64,000 nucleotides of DNA from Variovorax paradoxus. GTDB lineage: Bacteria > Pseudomonadota > Gammaproteobacteria > Burkholderiales > Burkholderiaceae_C. The stretch lies in NCBI RefSeq assembly GCF_009755665.1, contig NZ_CP046622.1:2108001-2172000 (forward strand). Direction: 5' to 3'. Below, piece by piece: positions 44,176 through 55,300 of the stretch. Position 1 is the first letter of the stretch; every line of letters begins with the position of its first letter. A model generated the notes under the pieces. That model was not told the origin of the DNA. It saw only the letters and a list, made by a program, of their open reading frames with translations, and ran no database searches. The position numbers and the translations under genes are program-made.

Positions 44176-47100
44176 ATGAATGCACCTGTCTCCCACATTG
44201 CGCTTGAAACGGTCGAGATCGACATCAGCGACGACCCGCTGTGGTACCGGGACGCGGTGATCTACCAGCTCAACGTCAAGGCCTTCTTCGACTCCAACAA
44301 CGACGGCATCGGCGACTTCAAGGGCGTGACGGCCAAGCTCGACTACGTGAAGGAGCTGGGCGTCAACACCATCTGGCTGATGCCGTTCTATCCCTCGCCG
44401 CTGCGCGACGACGGCTACGACATTTCGGCCTACGAAGACGTGAACCCGCAGTACGGCACGCTGGACGACTTCCGCGAGATGCTCGAAGCCGCGCACGAAC
44501 GCGGGCTGCGGGTGATTACCGAACTGGTCATCAACCACACTTCGAGCGACCATCCGTGGTTTCAGGCCGCGCGCCGCGCGCCGGCCGGTTCGCCCGAGCG
44601 CGACTTCTACGTGTGGAGCGACACCGACCAGCTCTATCAGGGCACGCGCATCATCTTCACGGATACCGAAACATCGAACTGGGCGTGGGACCCGGTGGCC
44701 AAGGCCTATTACTGGCACCGCTTCTTCAGCCACCAGCCCGACCTGAACTTCGACAACCCGGCCGTGCTGGAGGCCATCTTCAAGGTGATGCGCTTCTGGC
44801 TGGACATGGGGGTGGACGGCTTCCGGCTCGACGCCATTCCCTACCTGGTCGAGCGCGACGGCACCAGCAACGAGAACCTGCCCGAGACGCATGCGGTGAT
44901 CAAGAAGCTGCGCGCCGCCATAGACGCGCAGTACAAGAACCGCTTTCTGCTGGCGGAGGCCAACATGTGGCCGGAAGACGTGCGCGAGTATTTCGGCGAC
45001 GGCGACGAATGCCACATGGCGTACCACTTTCCGCTGATGCCGCGCATGTACATGGCCATTGCGCAGGAAGACCGGCATCCCATCGTCGAGATCATGCAGC
45101 AGACGCCGGACATTCCGGAGGGCTGCCAGTGGGCGATCTTTTTGCGCAACCACGACGAGCTCACGCTCGAGATGGTGACCAGCAAGGAGCGCGACTACAT
45201 GTACACCATGTATGCCGCCGACCTGCGCGCACGCATCAACCTGGGCATTCGCAGGCGGCTGGCGCCGCTGATGGAAAACGACATCGACCGCGTGAAGCTC
45301 ATGAACGGCATGCTGCTGTCGATGCCGGGGTCGCCGATCATCTACTACGGCGACGAAATCGGCATGGGCGACAACGTGTTCGTGGGCGACCGCAACGGCG
45401 TGCGCACGCCCATGCAGTGGAGCCCCGACCGCAACGCCGGCTTTTCGCGCGCCGACCCGCAGCGCCTGTACCTGCAGCCCATCATGGACCCGATGTTCGG
45501 CTACGAGGCGCTCAACGTGGAGGCGCAGGCGCGCGACAGCAGCTCGCTGCTCAACTGGACGAAGCGCATGCTGGCCGTGCGCAAGACCAGCCATGCCTTC
45601 GGGCGCGGCAAGCGGCGCTTCCTGAAGCCGGGCAACCGAAAGATCCTCGCCTACCTGAGCGAGTACGGCGACGACATCATCTTGACGGTGTTCAACCTCT
45701 CGCGCGCCGCGCAGCCGGTGGAACTCGACCTTTCGGCTTTCAAGGGCCGCGTGCCCATCGAGATGCTGGGCCGCGCGCCGTTTCCTCCCATCGGCGAGCT
45801 GCCGTACCTGCTCACGCTGGCCTCGTATGGGTTCTACTGGTTCAGGCTCACGTCCGACGCCGAGATGCCCAGCTGGCACCAGGAAGGCGTGGCGCTGCAG
45901 GAATGGCCCACGCTGGTGCTGTTCGACGGCTGGACCAGCTTCTTCCGCGACCGGGTGATGCCGTGGCGCATCGGCATGTCCGAGCGCATGCGCGCGCAGT
46001 TCGAGCAGGAGGTGCTGCCGCGGCATATCGAGATCCAGCGGTGGTACGCATCGAAGGGAACCACCATCGAGCGTGCGCGGCTGGCGGACCACGCGGTGTG
46101 GGAGTCCGGCTCGTTGAGCTGGATGCTGCCGCTGCTCGAGCTGGACGGTCCGCAAGGCGGCGCCACCTATTTCATGCCCCTGGCCCTGGCCTGGGAAGAG
46201 CGCGACGAAGAGCGCATGGCCGGCGTGGCACAGGCCGCGGTGGCCAAGGTGCGGCAGCAGGCGCAAGTGGGCCTGATGGGCGACGCCTTCTACGACGAGG
46301 CTTTTTGCCGTGCGCTGCTGCAGGCCATCCGCAGCGGCATGGACCTGGAAACCGCACATGGACGGCTGAGGTTCCGTCCCACGGCGGCGTTTGCCGCCGT
46401 CAAGGCCGACATCGACAGCCTGCCTGTCGGGCGGCCGAGCGGCGTGAGCAGCAACACGGTGGTCACGGTGAACGAAACCCTGTTTCTCAAGGGCTACCGG
46501 CATCTGCGCGAAGGCCTGAACCCCGAACTGGAGATGGGCCGCTTCCTGACGGACGTGGCGCACTTCCCGCACTGCGTTCCGGTACTGGGCGCGCTTGAAT
46601 ACACCGCCAACGACGGCCGCACCATGACGCTGGCCATGGTGCAGTCGTATGTGTCGAACCAGGGCGACGGGTGGGAGCACACGCTGGGCTACCTGGAGCG
46701 GTTCCTGCGCGACTTTGCCACTACCAACGGCGCGCTGCCCGACCCGCTGGCCGCGCACGGCGGCTTTCTCGCGCTCATGGCCACGCTGGGGCGGCGCACC
46801 GCCGAGCTGCACAGGGCCCTGGCAATGCGCACGGGCGCCGCGGCCTTCGAGCCCGAGCCGCTGCTGGCCGAGGACATCGCCCGCTATGCAGCGCAGGCCA
46901 GGGCCGACGTTGCCACGACGCTCTCGCTCCTGCGCGACAGGCTGGGCCAACTGCCCGGGCCGGCGCAGATCGACGGCCAGGCGCTGCTCACCATGGAAGA
47001 CGCGCTGCAGGCTTCGATCGCGGCGCGCAAGCCGCAAACGCAGGGCGGCATCAAGAGCCGCTACCACGGCGACTTCCACCTGGGCCAGGTGCTGGTGCGG

Positions 47101-47505
47101 GACAACGATTTCGTCATCATCGATTTCGAGGGCGAACCGGCCCGCAGCTTCGACGAGCGCCGGGCCAAGGGATCGCCGCTGCGCGACGTGGCGGGCATGC
47201 TGCGCTCGTTCAACTATGCGCGATGGTCGGCCCTGCGGCGCGTGGCGCAGAGCGTGGAAGAAGCCGCCTACCTGGCGCCGCCCGCCGCGGCATGGGAGCA
47301 GGCCACGCGCCAGGCCTTCATGGACGGCTACTCGCAGGCAGCCGGCGGCGACGGCAGTGCGCACATCGACACCGAGCTGCTCGCGCTGTTCGAACTCGAA
47401 AAGGCGCTGTACGAGTTGCGCTACGAGCTCAACAACCGCGCCGACTGGGCCCAGGTGCCGCTGAACGGCGTGCTGGCGCTCCTGCAGGCAGAGCGGCCCG
47501 GTTGA
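44176..47505 (+). CDS. treS: trehalose synthase fused to maltokinase
   Basis: A 1109-residue bifunctional enzyme. Residues about 20-560 are a GH13 trehalose synthase interconverting maltose and trehalose, with Asp in VDGFRLDAIPYLV, Glu in FLLAEANMWPED and Asp in FLRNHDELTLEM. Residues about 590-1109 are a maltokinase of the Pep2/Mak type that makes maltose-1-phosphate with ATP, with the kinase catalytic loop YHGDFHLGQVLV and metal-binding IIDFEGEPARS. The fusion channels trehalose through maltose to maltose-1-phosphate for GlgE. It starts 12 bp after glgE. Confidence 0.96.
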   Translation: MNAPVSHIALETVEIDISDDPLWYRDAVIYQLNVKAFFDSNNDGIGDFKGVTAKLDYVKELGVNTIWLMPFYPSPLRDDGYDISAYEDVNPQYGTLDDFREMLEAAHERGLRVITELVINHTSSDHPWFQAARRAPAGSPERDFYVWSDTDQLYQGTRIIFTDTETSNWAWDPVAKAYYWHRFFSHQPDLNFDNPAVLEAIFKVMRFWLDMGVDGFRLDAIPYLVERDGTSNENLPETHAVIKKLRAAIDAQYKNRFLLAEANMWPEDVREYFGDGDECHMAYHFPLMPRMYMAIAQEDRHPIVEIMQQTPDIPEGCQWAIFLRNHDELTLEMVTSKERDYMYTMYAADLRARINLGIRRRLAPLMENDIDRVKLMNGMLLSMPGSPIIYYGDEIGMGDNVFVGDRNGVRTPMQWSPDRNAGFSRADPQRLYLQPIMDPMFGYEALNVEAQARDSSSLLNWTKRMLAVRKTSHAFGRGKRRFLKPGNRKILAYLSEYGDDIILTVFNLSRAAQPVELDLSAFKGRVPIEMLGRAPFPPIGELPYLLTLASYGFYWFRLTSDAEMPSWHQEGVALQEWPTLVLFDGWTSFFRDRVMPWRIGMSERMRAQFEQEVLPRHIEIQRWYASKGTTIERARLADHAVWESGSLSWMLPLLELDGPQGGATYFMPLALAWEERDEERMAGVAQAAVAKVRQQAQVGLMGDAFYDEAFCRALLQAIRSGMDLETAHGRLRFRPTAAFAAVKADIDSLPVGRPSGVSSNTVVTVNETLFLKGYRHLREGLNPELEMGRFLTDVAHFPHCVPVLGALEYTANDGRTMTLAMVQSYVSNQGDGWEHTLGYLERFLRDFATTNGALPDPLAAHGGFLALMATLGRRTAELHRALAMRTGAAAFEPEPLLAEDIARYAAQARADVATTLSLLRDRLGQLPGPAQIDGQALLTMEDALQASIAARKPQTQGGIKSRYHGDFHLGQVLVRDNDFVIIDFEGEPARSFDERRAKGSPLRDVAGMLRSFNYARWSALRRVAQSVEEAAYLAPPAAAWEQATRQAFMDGYSQAAGGDGSAHIDTELLALFELEKALYELRYELNNRADWAQVPLNGVLALLQAERPG

Positions 47506-47563
47506 TGCCTGCACCGCATCCGCCGCTTTCGTCCGCAACCGCATTCACGCACCGGAGAGACTC

Positions 47564-48316
47564 ATGGACCGATTTGGCATTCACCTGGAGCCGCTGAACG
47601 CAATGCTCTACCAGGTTGGGGCCTTCGTGCCTCGCCTGGCCATTGCACTCGTCGTGGTGCTCGCCGGTTGGCTCATCGCCAAGACGGTGCGGTTTGCCGT
47701 CACCAAGGCATTGCGCGCCATCAACTTCAACGTGCTGACGGAACGCGCCGGTCTGGACAACTTCTTGCGCCAGGGCGGGTGGGGCGGCGACACCAGCAGC
47801 CTCTTCGGCGTGCTGGCCTACTGGCTCGTCGTTCTTGCCGCGCTGCTGGTGGCCTTCAACGGCCTGGGGCTGAGCTACATCGCCGACCTGCTCGGGCGCG
47901 TGGTGTGGTTCGTGCCGAATCTCTTCGTCGCCTTGCTGGTGCTGGCCTTCGGTTCGTATTTCGCCCGCTTCGTGGGAGAGGCGGTGTCGAGCTACTTTCG
48001 CGGCGCGCAGATGCGCGATGCCGTGCTGCTCGGGCAAATTGCGCGCTATGCGGTCATGGCCTTCGTCATCCTGATTGCGCTGGACCAGATCAAGGTGGGC
48101 GGCGACATCGTGCGCGAGAGCTTCCTGGTGGTGCTGGCGGGCGTGGTGTTTGCGCTGGCCCTGGCCTTCGGGCTCGCGGGCAAGGACTGGGCCGCGGCGC
48201 AGATCGAGCGCTGGTGGCCGCGCACGCCCCACGACAAGAGCAACACCACAACAACACCGACGATCGTCGTCGAGCCCAACAAGGGCAGTTCGCCCGGCGA
48301 GCGGCCACCGCGCTGA
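47564..48316 (+). CDS. membrane protein with MscS-type TM helices, lacking the MscS core
   Basis: A 250-residue inner-membrane protein with about five hydrophobic helices that match the conserved TM-helix repeat found in front of mechanosensitive channel domains (LAIALVVVLAGWLIAKTVRF, VLAFGSYFARFVGEAV, FGLAGKDWAAAQIERWW). The MscS pore and beta domain do not follow; the tail is a short Thr/Pro-rich stretch. Channel activity is therefore unproven. GGAGAG precedes the ATG. It is embedded between treS and glgX on the same strand, which suggests an osmotic-stress link. Confidence 0.8.
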   Translation: MDRFGIHLEPLNAMLYQVGAFVPRLAIALVVVLAGWLIAKTVRFAVTKALRAINFNVLTERAGLDNFLRQGGWGGDTSSLFGVLAYWLVVLAALLVAFNGLGLSYIADLLGRVVWFVPNLFVALLVLAFGSYFARFVGEAVSSYFRGAQMRDAVLLGQIARYAVMAFVILIALDQIKVGGDIVRESFLVVLAGVVFALALAFGLAGKDWAAAQIERWWPRTPHDKSNTTTTPTIVVEPNKGSSPGERPPR

Positions 48317-48363
48317 GCGCCTTCTCTCTTTCTTCTTCGCCTCTTTCTCTCATACCTGACTCG

Positions 48364-50526
48364 ATGACACGCAGCAAACGACCTTTCATCACGGCCGTGT
48401 GGCCGGGCCGCCCGTATCCGCGCGGCGCCAATTGGGACGGGGAGGGCGTGAACTTCGCGCTCTTCTCCCAACACGCACAGGGCGTCGACCTGTGCCTTTT
48501 CGACGAAAAAGGCCGCCACGAAATCCAGCGCATTCCGATCCGCGAGCGAACCGACGGCATCTGGCACTGCTACCTGCCCGAGGCACGCCCGGGCCTGGCC
48601 TACGGCTACCGCGTGCACGGGCCGTACAAGCCCGAAGAGGGGCACCGCTTCAACCCGCACAAGCTGCTGGTCGACCCCTATGCGAAGGACCTGATCGGCG
48701 AGCTGCGCTGGGGCGATGCGCTCTATGGCTACACCGTGGGCAGCAAGCGGGAAGACCTGTCGTTCGACCGGCGCGACAGCGCACCGCTCGTGCCCAAGGG
48801 CCGCGTGCTCGAAACCGCCTTTACCTGGGGCGACGACCGCCGGCCATCCATACCCTGGCAGGACATGGTCATCTACGAGCTGCACGTGCGCGGCTTCACC
48901 ATGCGCCATCCCGACGTGCCGACCGAATTGCGCGGCACCTACGGCGGCTTGTGCTGCGCGCCGGTGGTCGACTACCTGAAGCGGCTGGGCGTGACCACCG
49001 TGGAGCTTTTGCCGGTGCACAGCTTCCTGAACGACAGGCACCTGGCCGAGAAGGGCCTGCAGAACTATTGGGGCTACAACTCGCTGGCCTACTTCGCACC
49101 CGAAATGCGCTACAGCGCCTCCGGCAAGGTGAAGGAGTTCAAGACCATGGTGAAAACGCTGCACTCGGCCGGCATCGAGGTCATTCTCGACGTGGTCTAC
49201 AACCACACCTGCGAAGGCAACCAGCTGGGGCCGACGCTCTCGATGCGAGGCGTGGACAACGCCTCCTACTACATCGTCAACGCCGAGAACCGGCGCTACT
49301 ACGACGACTTCACCGGCTGCGGCAACACCGTCAACCTGGAGCATCCGCATGCGCTGCAGCTGGTGATGGATTCGCTGCGCTACTGGGCCGAGGAAATGCA
49401 TGTCGACGGCTTTCGCTTCGACCTGGCTTCTGCGCTGGCACGCGAGTCGGGCAAGGTCGAAAACCTTGGCGGGTTCTTCGATGCGATCCGGCAGGACCCG
49501 ACGCTCAACCGCGTCAAGCTCATTGCCGAGCCATGGGACTTGGGCCATGGCGGCTATCAGGTCGGCAACTTTCCGCTGGGCTGGGCCGAATGGAACGACC
49601 GCTACCGCGACGGCATGCGCGGCTTCTGGAAGGGCGACGCGGGCGTGATCGGCGAAGTGGGCAAGCGGCTCACCGGCTCCGAAGACCTGTACGGCTGGTC
49701 GGGCAAGCAGCCCACTGCGAGCATCAACTTCATTACCGCGCACGACGGCTTCACGCTCAACGACCTGGTCTCCTACAACGACAAGCACAACGAAGCCAAC
49801 GGCGAAGACAACCGCGACGGCAACAGCCACAACATCTCGTGGAACTGCGGCACGGAAGGGCCGACCGACGACCCCGCGATCGTGGCGCTGCGCGAGCGCC
49901 AGAAGCGCAACATGCTGGCCACGCTGCTGCTTTCGCAAGGGGTGCCCATGCTGCTGGCCGGCGACGAGCGCGGCCACACGCAGAACGGCAACAACAACGT
50001 CTACTGCCAGGACAACGAGCTCGGCTGGCTCGACTGGACGCCCACGCCCGAGCGGCAGGCGCTGGTCACCTTTGTGGAACGCGCGATCGCGCTCAGGCGC
50101 GCGCACCCCTCGTTTCGCAGGCGCAGCTTTTTTGCCGGCAAGCCGAGCGAGGCCGAGAGCGTGACCGACGTGCTCTGGCTCAAGCCCGACGGCGCCGAAA
50201 TGCGCCCGGAGGACTGGGGCGACGCCAACGCCAGGTGCTTTGCCATGTACATGTCCGGCGGCGGCATCGTCGACCGGGGGCCGCGCGGCGAGGCGCTGCA
50301 CGACGACGACTTTCTGGTGTTGTTCAACGCGCACCACGACGAGATCAAGTTCACGCTGCCGCCCGCGCCGTACGGCGCATGGCGGCTGCTGCTGGACACC
50401 GCCAGCGCCTCGCCACCGCCCGCCACCGAAGACGTGGCCGCGCTTGCGCCCGCGTGGTCGGAGCCCGCCTACCCGCTGCAGTGCCGCTCGCTCGTGGTGC
50501 TGAGCCGACCGGATGTACGGCCATGA
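48364..50526 (+). CDS. glgX: glycogen debranching enzyme GlgX
   Basis: A 720-residue isoamylase-type debranching enzyme that removes short alpha-1,6 branches from glycogen. It has a CBM48 N-domain (WDGEGVNFALFSQHAQGVDL), the GH13 motif VILDVVYNHTCEGN, nucleophile Asp in DGFRFDLASALA, Glu in KLIAEPWDLG and Asp in ITAHDGFTLNDLVSY. The NEANGEDNRDG segment is typical of GlgX. The start at 48364 lacks a clear ribosome site. The stop overlaps the treZ start (ATGA). Confidence 0.96.
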   Translation: MTRSKRPFITAVWPGRPYPRGANWDGEGVNFALFSQHAQGVDLCLFDEKGRHEIQRIPIRERTDGIWHCYLPEARPGLAYGYRVHGPYKPEEGHRFNPHKLLVDPYAKDLIGELRWGDALYGYTVGSKREDLSFDRRDSAPLVPKGRVLETAFTWGDDRRPSIPWQDMVIYELHVRGFTMRHPDVPTELRGTYGGLCCAPVVDYLKRLGVTTVELLPVHSFLNDRHLAEKGLQNYWGYNSLAYFAPEMRYSASGKVKEFKTMVKTLHSAGIEVILDVVYNHTCEGNQLGPTLSMRGVDNASYYIVNAENRRYYDDFTGCGNTVNLEHPHALQLVMDSLRYWAEEMHVDGFRFDLASALARESGKVENLGGFFDAIRQDPTLNRVKLIAEPWDLGHGGYQVGNFPLGWAEWNDRYRDGMRGFWKGDAGVIGEVGKRLTGSEDLYGWSGKQPTASINFITAHDGFTLNDLVSYNDKHNEANGEDNRDGNSHNISWNCGTEGPTDDPAIVALRERQKRNMLATLLLSQGVPMLLAGDERGHTQNGNNNVYCQDNELGWLDWTPTPERQALVTFVERAIALRRAHPSFRRRSFFAGKPSEAESVTDVLWLKPDGAEMRPEDWGDANARCFAMYMSGGGIVDRGPRGEALHDDDFLVLFNAHHDEIKFTLPPAPYGAWRLLLDTASASPPPATEDVAALAPAWSEPAYPLQCRSLVVLSRPDVRP

Positions 50527-52385
50527 AACGCGCTCATCGCATGCCCTTTGGGGCTACCGTCAACAGCAACAACGGCGGCGGCGTCGACTTTGCACTTTGG
50601 GCTCCTTCCGCGGACGGCATCACGCTGGTGCACACGCCTGCCGGCGGTGCGGACGCTTCGCACGCGATGCCGCGCAGCGAGGATGGATGGCACCGCCTGA
50701 CGCTGCCGGATGCGCGCCATGGGGATAGCTACGCCTATCGGCTGGCGGATGGAACCACCATTCCCGACCCGGCATCGCGCTACAACCCGGACGACGTTCA
50801 TGGCCCCAGCCGCATCGTCGACCCGCACCGCTTCGAATGGACCGACACCGACTGGCGCGGGCGCCCCTGGCACGAGGCGGTGGTCTACGAACTGCACGTG
50901 GGTACCTTTACGGAAGAGGGCACCTTCGAGGCTGCGCGCGAGCGGCTCGGTGAGCTTGCGGAACTGGGCATCACTGCCATCGAGCTCATGCCGCTGGCGG
51001 ATTTTCCGGGCGCGCGCAACTGGGGCTATGACGGCGTGCTGCAATTTGCGCCCGACGCCAGCTACGGAACGCCGGACGATCTCAAGGCGCTGGTCAATGC
51101 CGCGCACGCACTCGGCCTGATGGTGCTGGTCGACGTGGTCTACAACCACTTCGGGCCCGAAGGCAACTACCTGCACGCGTGCTGCCCCGAATTCTTCAAC
51201 GCGGCGGAGCGCACACCCTGGGGCGCCGCCATCAACTTCGACGGCGACAAGTCGCGCACCGTGCGCGACTTCTTCATGCACAACGCCTTGTACTGGGTGG
51301 AAGAGTTCCATATGGACGGCCTTCGCATGGATGCGATCCATGCCATTCGCGACTCGTCCGAAAAGCACATCGTCCAGGAAATCCGCGAGGCGCTGAACGC
51401 CGGCCCGGCGCGCGAGAGGCAGGTGCACCTGGTGCTGGAGAACGATGCCAACCTGGCCTCGCTGCTGGCACGCGACGGCGCCGGCCTGCCCGTTGCGGGC
51501 ACCGCACAGTGGAACGACGACCTCCACCATGCGGCGCACGTGCTGACCACCGGCGAGCACGACGGCTACTACGCCGACTATGCCGACGACCCCGCGTGCC
51601 GCCTTGCGCGCGCGCTGGCCGAGGGTTTCATCTACCAGGGACAGGCATCGGCCTTCCGCGGCGGCGAGTTGCGCGGCGAACCCAGCACGCAGTTGCCATC
51701 GACCGCTTTCGTGTCCTACCTGCAGACCCACGACCAGGTCGGCAACCGCGCCTTCGGCGAACGCATCCATGCCATGGGCGACCCGGCGCTGGTACGCGCC
51801 GCGTTTGCCTGCGTGCTGCTCTCGCCGCACGTGCCCATGCTCTTCATGGGCGACGAATTCGCGGCGTCGTCGCCGTTCCTGTACTTCTGCGACTTTGGTC
51901 CCGAGCTGGCCTCTGCCGTGGCAGAAGGGCGGCGGGCCGAGTTCGGCGGCTTTGCGGCCTTTGCGGACGAAGCGGCCCGCGCGCGTATTCCCGACCCCAA
52001 CGCCGAAGAGACCTTTACCGCCTCGAAGCTCCGGTGGCGCGAGCGCGGCACGCAACCGCACTTTGCACGGCTGTGCGAAATGCAGCAGTTGCTCGAGGCG
52101 CGCCACCGCATGCTGGTGCCGCACCTGGCTGGTGCCCGGCACGCTGGAACTTATCGCTGCGAAAACGGCGTGGTCCAGGTGCAGTGGGAGCTGGTGAGCT
52201 CCACGGCCGGCGAGCCGGCCAGGCGCCTTCACCTGCTGGCCAACTTCGGTGCGCAGGCCGCCACGCAAGCCGCGGCGCCGCCCGGTGCGCAGGTCTACAG
52301 CTCAGGTGCTGCGGCAGATGCGGCGGGCCTGCGGCTTGAGCGCGGCGCGGTGCACGCGACGCTGGAGGACGTGTCCGGTGGCTGA
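50523..52385 (+). CDS. treZ: malto-oligosyltrehalose trehalohydrolase
   Basis: A 620-residue GH13 enzyme that releases trehalose from malto-oligosyltrehalose made by TreY. It has a CBM48-like N-domain, VYELHVGTFTEEGTF, VDVVYNHFGPEGNYL, nucleophile Asp in DGLRMDAIHAIRD, Glu in VHLVLENDAN and Asp in YLQTHDQVGNRAFG. It overlaps glgX by 4 bp and the malQ/treY fusion by 8 bp, so glgX, treZ and malQ-treY form a translationally coupled block for turning glycogen into trehalose. Confidence 0.96.
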   Translation: MKRAHRMPFGATVNSNNGGGVDFALWAPSADGITLVHTPAGGADASHAMPRSEDGWHRLTLPDARHGDSYAYRLADGTTIPDPASRYNPDDVHGPSRIVDPHRFEWTDTDWRGRPWHEAVVYELHVGTFTEEGTFEAARERLGELAELGITAIELMPLADFPGARNWGYDGVLQFAPDASYGTPDDLKALVNAAHALGLMVLVDVVYNHFGPEGNYLHACCPEFFNAAERTPWGAAINFDGDKSRTVRDFFMHNALYWVEEFHMDGLRMDAIHAIRDSSEKHIVQEIREALNAGPARERQVHLVLENDANLASLLARDGAGLPVAGTAQWNDDLHHAAHVLTTGEHDGYYADYADDPACRLARALAEGFIYQGQASAFRGGELRGEPSTQLPSTAFVSYLQTHDQVGNRAFGERIHAMGDPALVRAAFACVLLSPHVPMLFMGDEFAASSPFLYFCDFGPELASAVAEGRRAEFGGFAAFADEAARARIPDPNAEETFTASKLRWRERGTQPHFARLCEMQQLLEARHRMLVPHLAGARHAGTYRCENGVVQVQWELVSSTAGEPARRLHLLANFGAQAATQAAAPPGAQVYSSGAAADAAGLRLERGAVHATLEDVSGG

Positions 52386-55300
52386 TTCGACCCAGTGGTC
52401 CCCCGATGCGCTGGAGCGCCTTTGCAGGCACTACGGCATCTCCGCCGCCTATTTCGACGCTTTCGGCACGCAGCGCCATGCGACGCCCGAAAGCCTTGTC
52501 GCATTGCTGGCCGAGTTCGGTGTGCAGGCGGGTGCCGCAGCGGGCGATATTGCGCAGCAGGCCATGCCGCCGGTGCTCGTTGTCGCAGCGCAGGCGCCGC
52601 ACTGGAGCGTGCATCTGCCGCGGCAAGGCCATTTGGCGGGCAGGCTGCGCTGGCACTTGCGCGATGAAGAAGGCCGCCTTCGCGACGGTGAGGCCGATGC
52701 GCACGCACTGCACGACGGCGGCTGCATCCTGCACCTGGCGGAACCGCTTGCGCCCGGCTATCACTGGCTGCGAATCGATGGGCTGGACGGCGAGACCATG
52801 GTCGTCGCGTCACCCGGGCGCTGCTACCGGCCGCCGGCGGTGCGCGACGGTGGCCGTGTGTGGGGGCCGGCAGTGCAGCTGTATGCGCTGCGCTCGCCGC
52901 GCAACTGGGGCATCGGCGACTTTGGCGACCTGGACGCGCTGATCGACAGCATGGCCGGGCAGGGCGCCGATGTCATCGGGCTGAACCCGCTGCATGCGCT
53001 GTTCCCTACGGACCCGCAGCGCGCGAGCCCCTACAGCCCTTCGTCGCGGCAACGGCTCAACGTGCTGTACATCGACATCGAGGCGGTGGACGACTTTGCC
53101 GCGTGCGAGCCCGCGCGCCGCCGCGTGGAATCGCCCGAGTTCCAGGCGAAGCTGGCCGCACTGCGCGAGTTACCGCTGGTGGACCATGTGGGCGTGGCCG
53201 CTGCCAAGTTCGAAGTGCTGGAACTGCTTTTCGAGCACTTCAGAACGCACCACCTTTCGCTCGCCGGCGGTGCCGACCCGGCCGGCAAGGCCTTCCTGGA
53301 ATTCGTTGCCGGGCAGGGCGAATCGCTCCGGCGCCACGCGTTGTTCGAAGCGCTGCAGGCCCACTTTGCGGCGTCAGACCCGCAATGCTGGGGTTGGCTC
53401 GTGTGGCCCGAGGCCTACCGCGACATCGACTCGCCCGAAGTGCGGGAGTTTGCGGATCGGCATGCGGACCGCCTGCAGTACCACCAATACCTGCAATGGC
53501 TGGCCGAACGCCAGCTTGCGCGTGCGGGTGCACGCTGCGAGGCGCTCGGCATGGGCATCGGCCTTTACCTCGACCTGGCGGTTTCGGTGGATCGCGGCGG
53601 CTCGGACGCATGGGGCGCGCAGCATTGCTTTGCGGTGGGCGCAAGCATCGGCGCGCCGCCGGACGAGTTCAACCCGGCCGGGCAGAACTGGGGGCTGCCG
53701 CCGCTGCGGCCGGACCGCCTGCGCGCCAATCACTACCAGCCCTTCGTGCAGATGCTGCGCGAGAACATGCGCCACGCTGGCGCGCTGCGAATCGACCACG
53801 TCATGGGGCTGATGCGCCTGTTCTGGATTCCACCGGGCCGCACCGCGCACGACGGCGCCTACGTGCGCTATGCGGTCGACGAGATGCTCGCCATCGTGGC
53901 TGTGGAAAGCCATCGCCATCGCTGCATGGTCGTGGGCGAAGACCTGGGCACGGTCGAAGACGCAATGCGCGATGCTCTCGCGCGGGCCGATGTGCTTTCT
54001 TACCGGCTCCTTTACTTCGAAAAGCAGCAGGGCGGCGTGTTCACGCCGCCCGCGGCATATCCACCGGCGGCACTGGTGGCCATCAGCACGCACGACCTTG
54101 CCACGCTCGCGGGCTGGTGGTCGGGACATGACCTCCGGCTCAGGCTGGCGCTGGGCCTTTTTCCGGACCCTGGGCTGTTCGACCGGCAACTGCTCGATCG
54201 GGCGCAGGAGCGAATCCGGCTGATGCTGGCGGTGCGCGAGGCGGGGCTGCTGTCGCACGACGAAGCCGCGCAGGCACTGGCGTTGGCAACACCCTCGCCG
54301 CAGACCATGCAAGCGATCCACGCGTTTCTGGCCGCTGCGCCGTCGGCGCTGATGGTGTTCCAGCTCGAAGACGTGGCCGGCGAGGTGGAACAGGCCAACA
54401 TGCCCGGCACGGTCGACACGCATCCGAACTGGCGGCGCAAGCTCGCGTCGTCGGTGGATGCACTGGCCGCGAGCGACGCCATGCAGGGCCTGGCCGGGCA
54501 TCTGCGCGCTGCGCGGCCTCGCCGAAGCGCAAGCGCAAGCGCGGAGCCGGTGCCGCTCATGCAAGCGCGCGTGCCGCGGGCCACCTATCGCCTGCAGTTC
54601 CACAAGGGCTTCAGCTTCGACGATGCCATCCGCGTGCTGCCCTACTTGGCGCAGCTCGGCGTGAGCCATGTCTATTGCTCGCCCATCCAGCGGGCCCGCG
54701 CGGGCAGCACCCACGGCTATGACGTGGTGGCCCATGCGCAGATCAATCCCGAACTGGGCGGCACCGAAGGTTTTGCGCGCTTTGTTGAAGCGCTGCAGGC
54801 CAACGGCCTGGGGCAGCTGCTCGACATGGTGCCCAATCACATGGGCGTGCTCGGCGCCGACAACGCCTGGTGGATGGACGTGCTCGAGAACGGCCCGGCC
54901 TCGCTATTCGCGCAGTATTTCGACATCGACTGGCAGCCGCTCAACCAAGAGCTGACCGGCAAGGTGCTGCTGCCGGTGCTCGGCGGCCACTACGGAGAGG
55001 TGCTCTCCGGCGGTGACCTGGTGCTGCATTTCGAAGCGGCGCAGGGCAGTTTTGCGCTGCGCTATTTCGACCACCGGTTTCCGCTTGCGCCCGAAAGCTA
55101 TCCGGTGGTGCTGGGGCGTGCGCTGCCGCACCTGAAGGACCCGGTGCTTGCGGCGGAACTGGCCAGTCTCTCGGCCGCCTTCGGCCACCTGCCGGGCCGC
55201 CATGCGCAGGCGCCTTCAGAGCGCACCGAGCGCGTGCGCGACAAGGAGCTGTTCAAGACCCGGCTCGCGCAACTGGTGCAGGCGCATCCCGCGCTGGCGC

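Noticed and set aside
47564..48316. functional MscS channel
   Set aside because: The pore-lining helix and beta domain of MscS are missing; only the accessory TM repeats are present.
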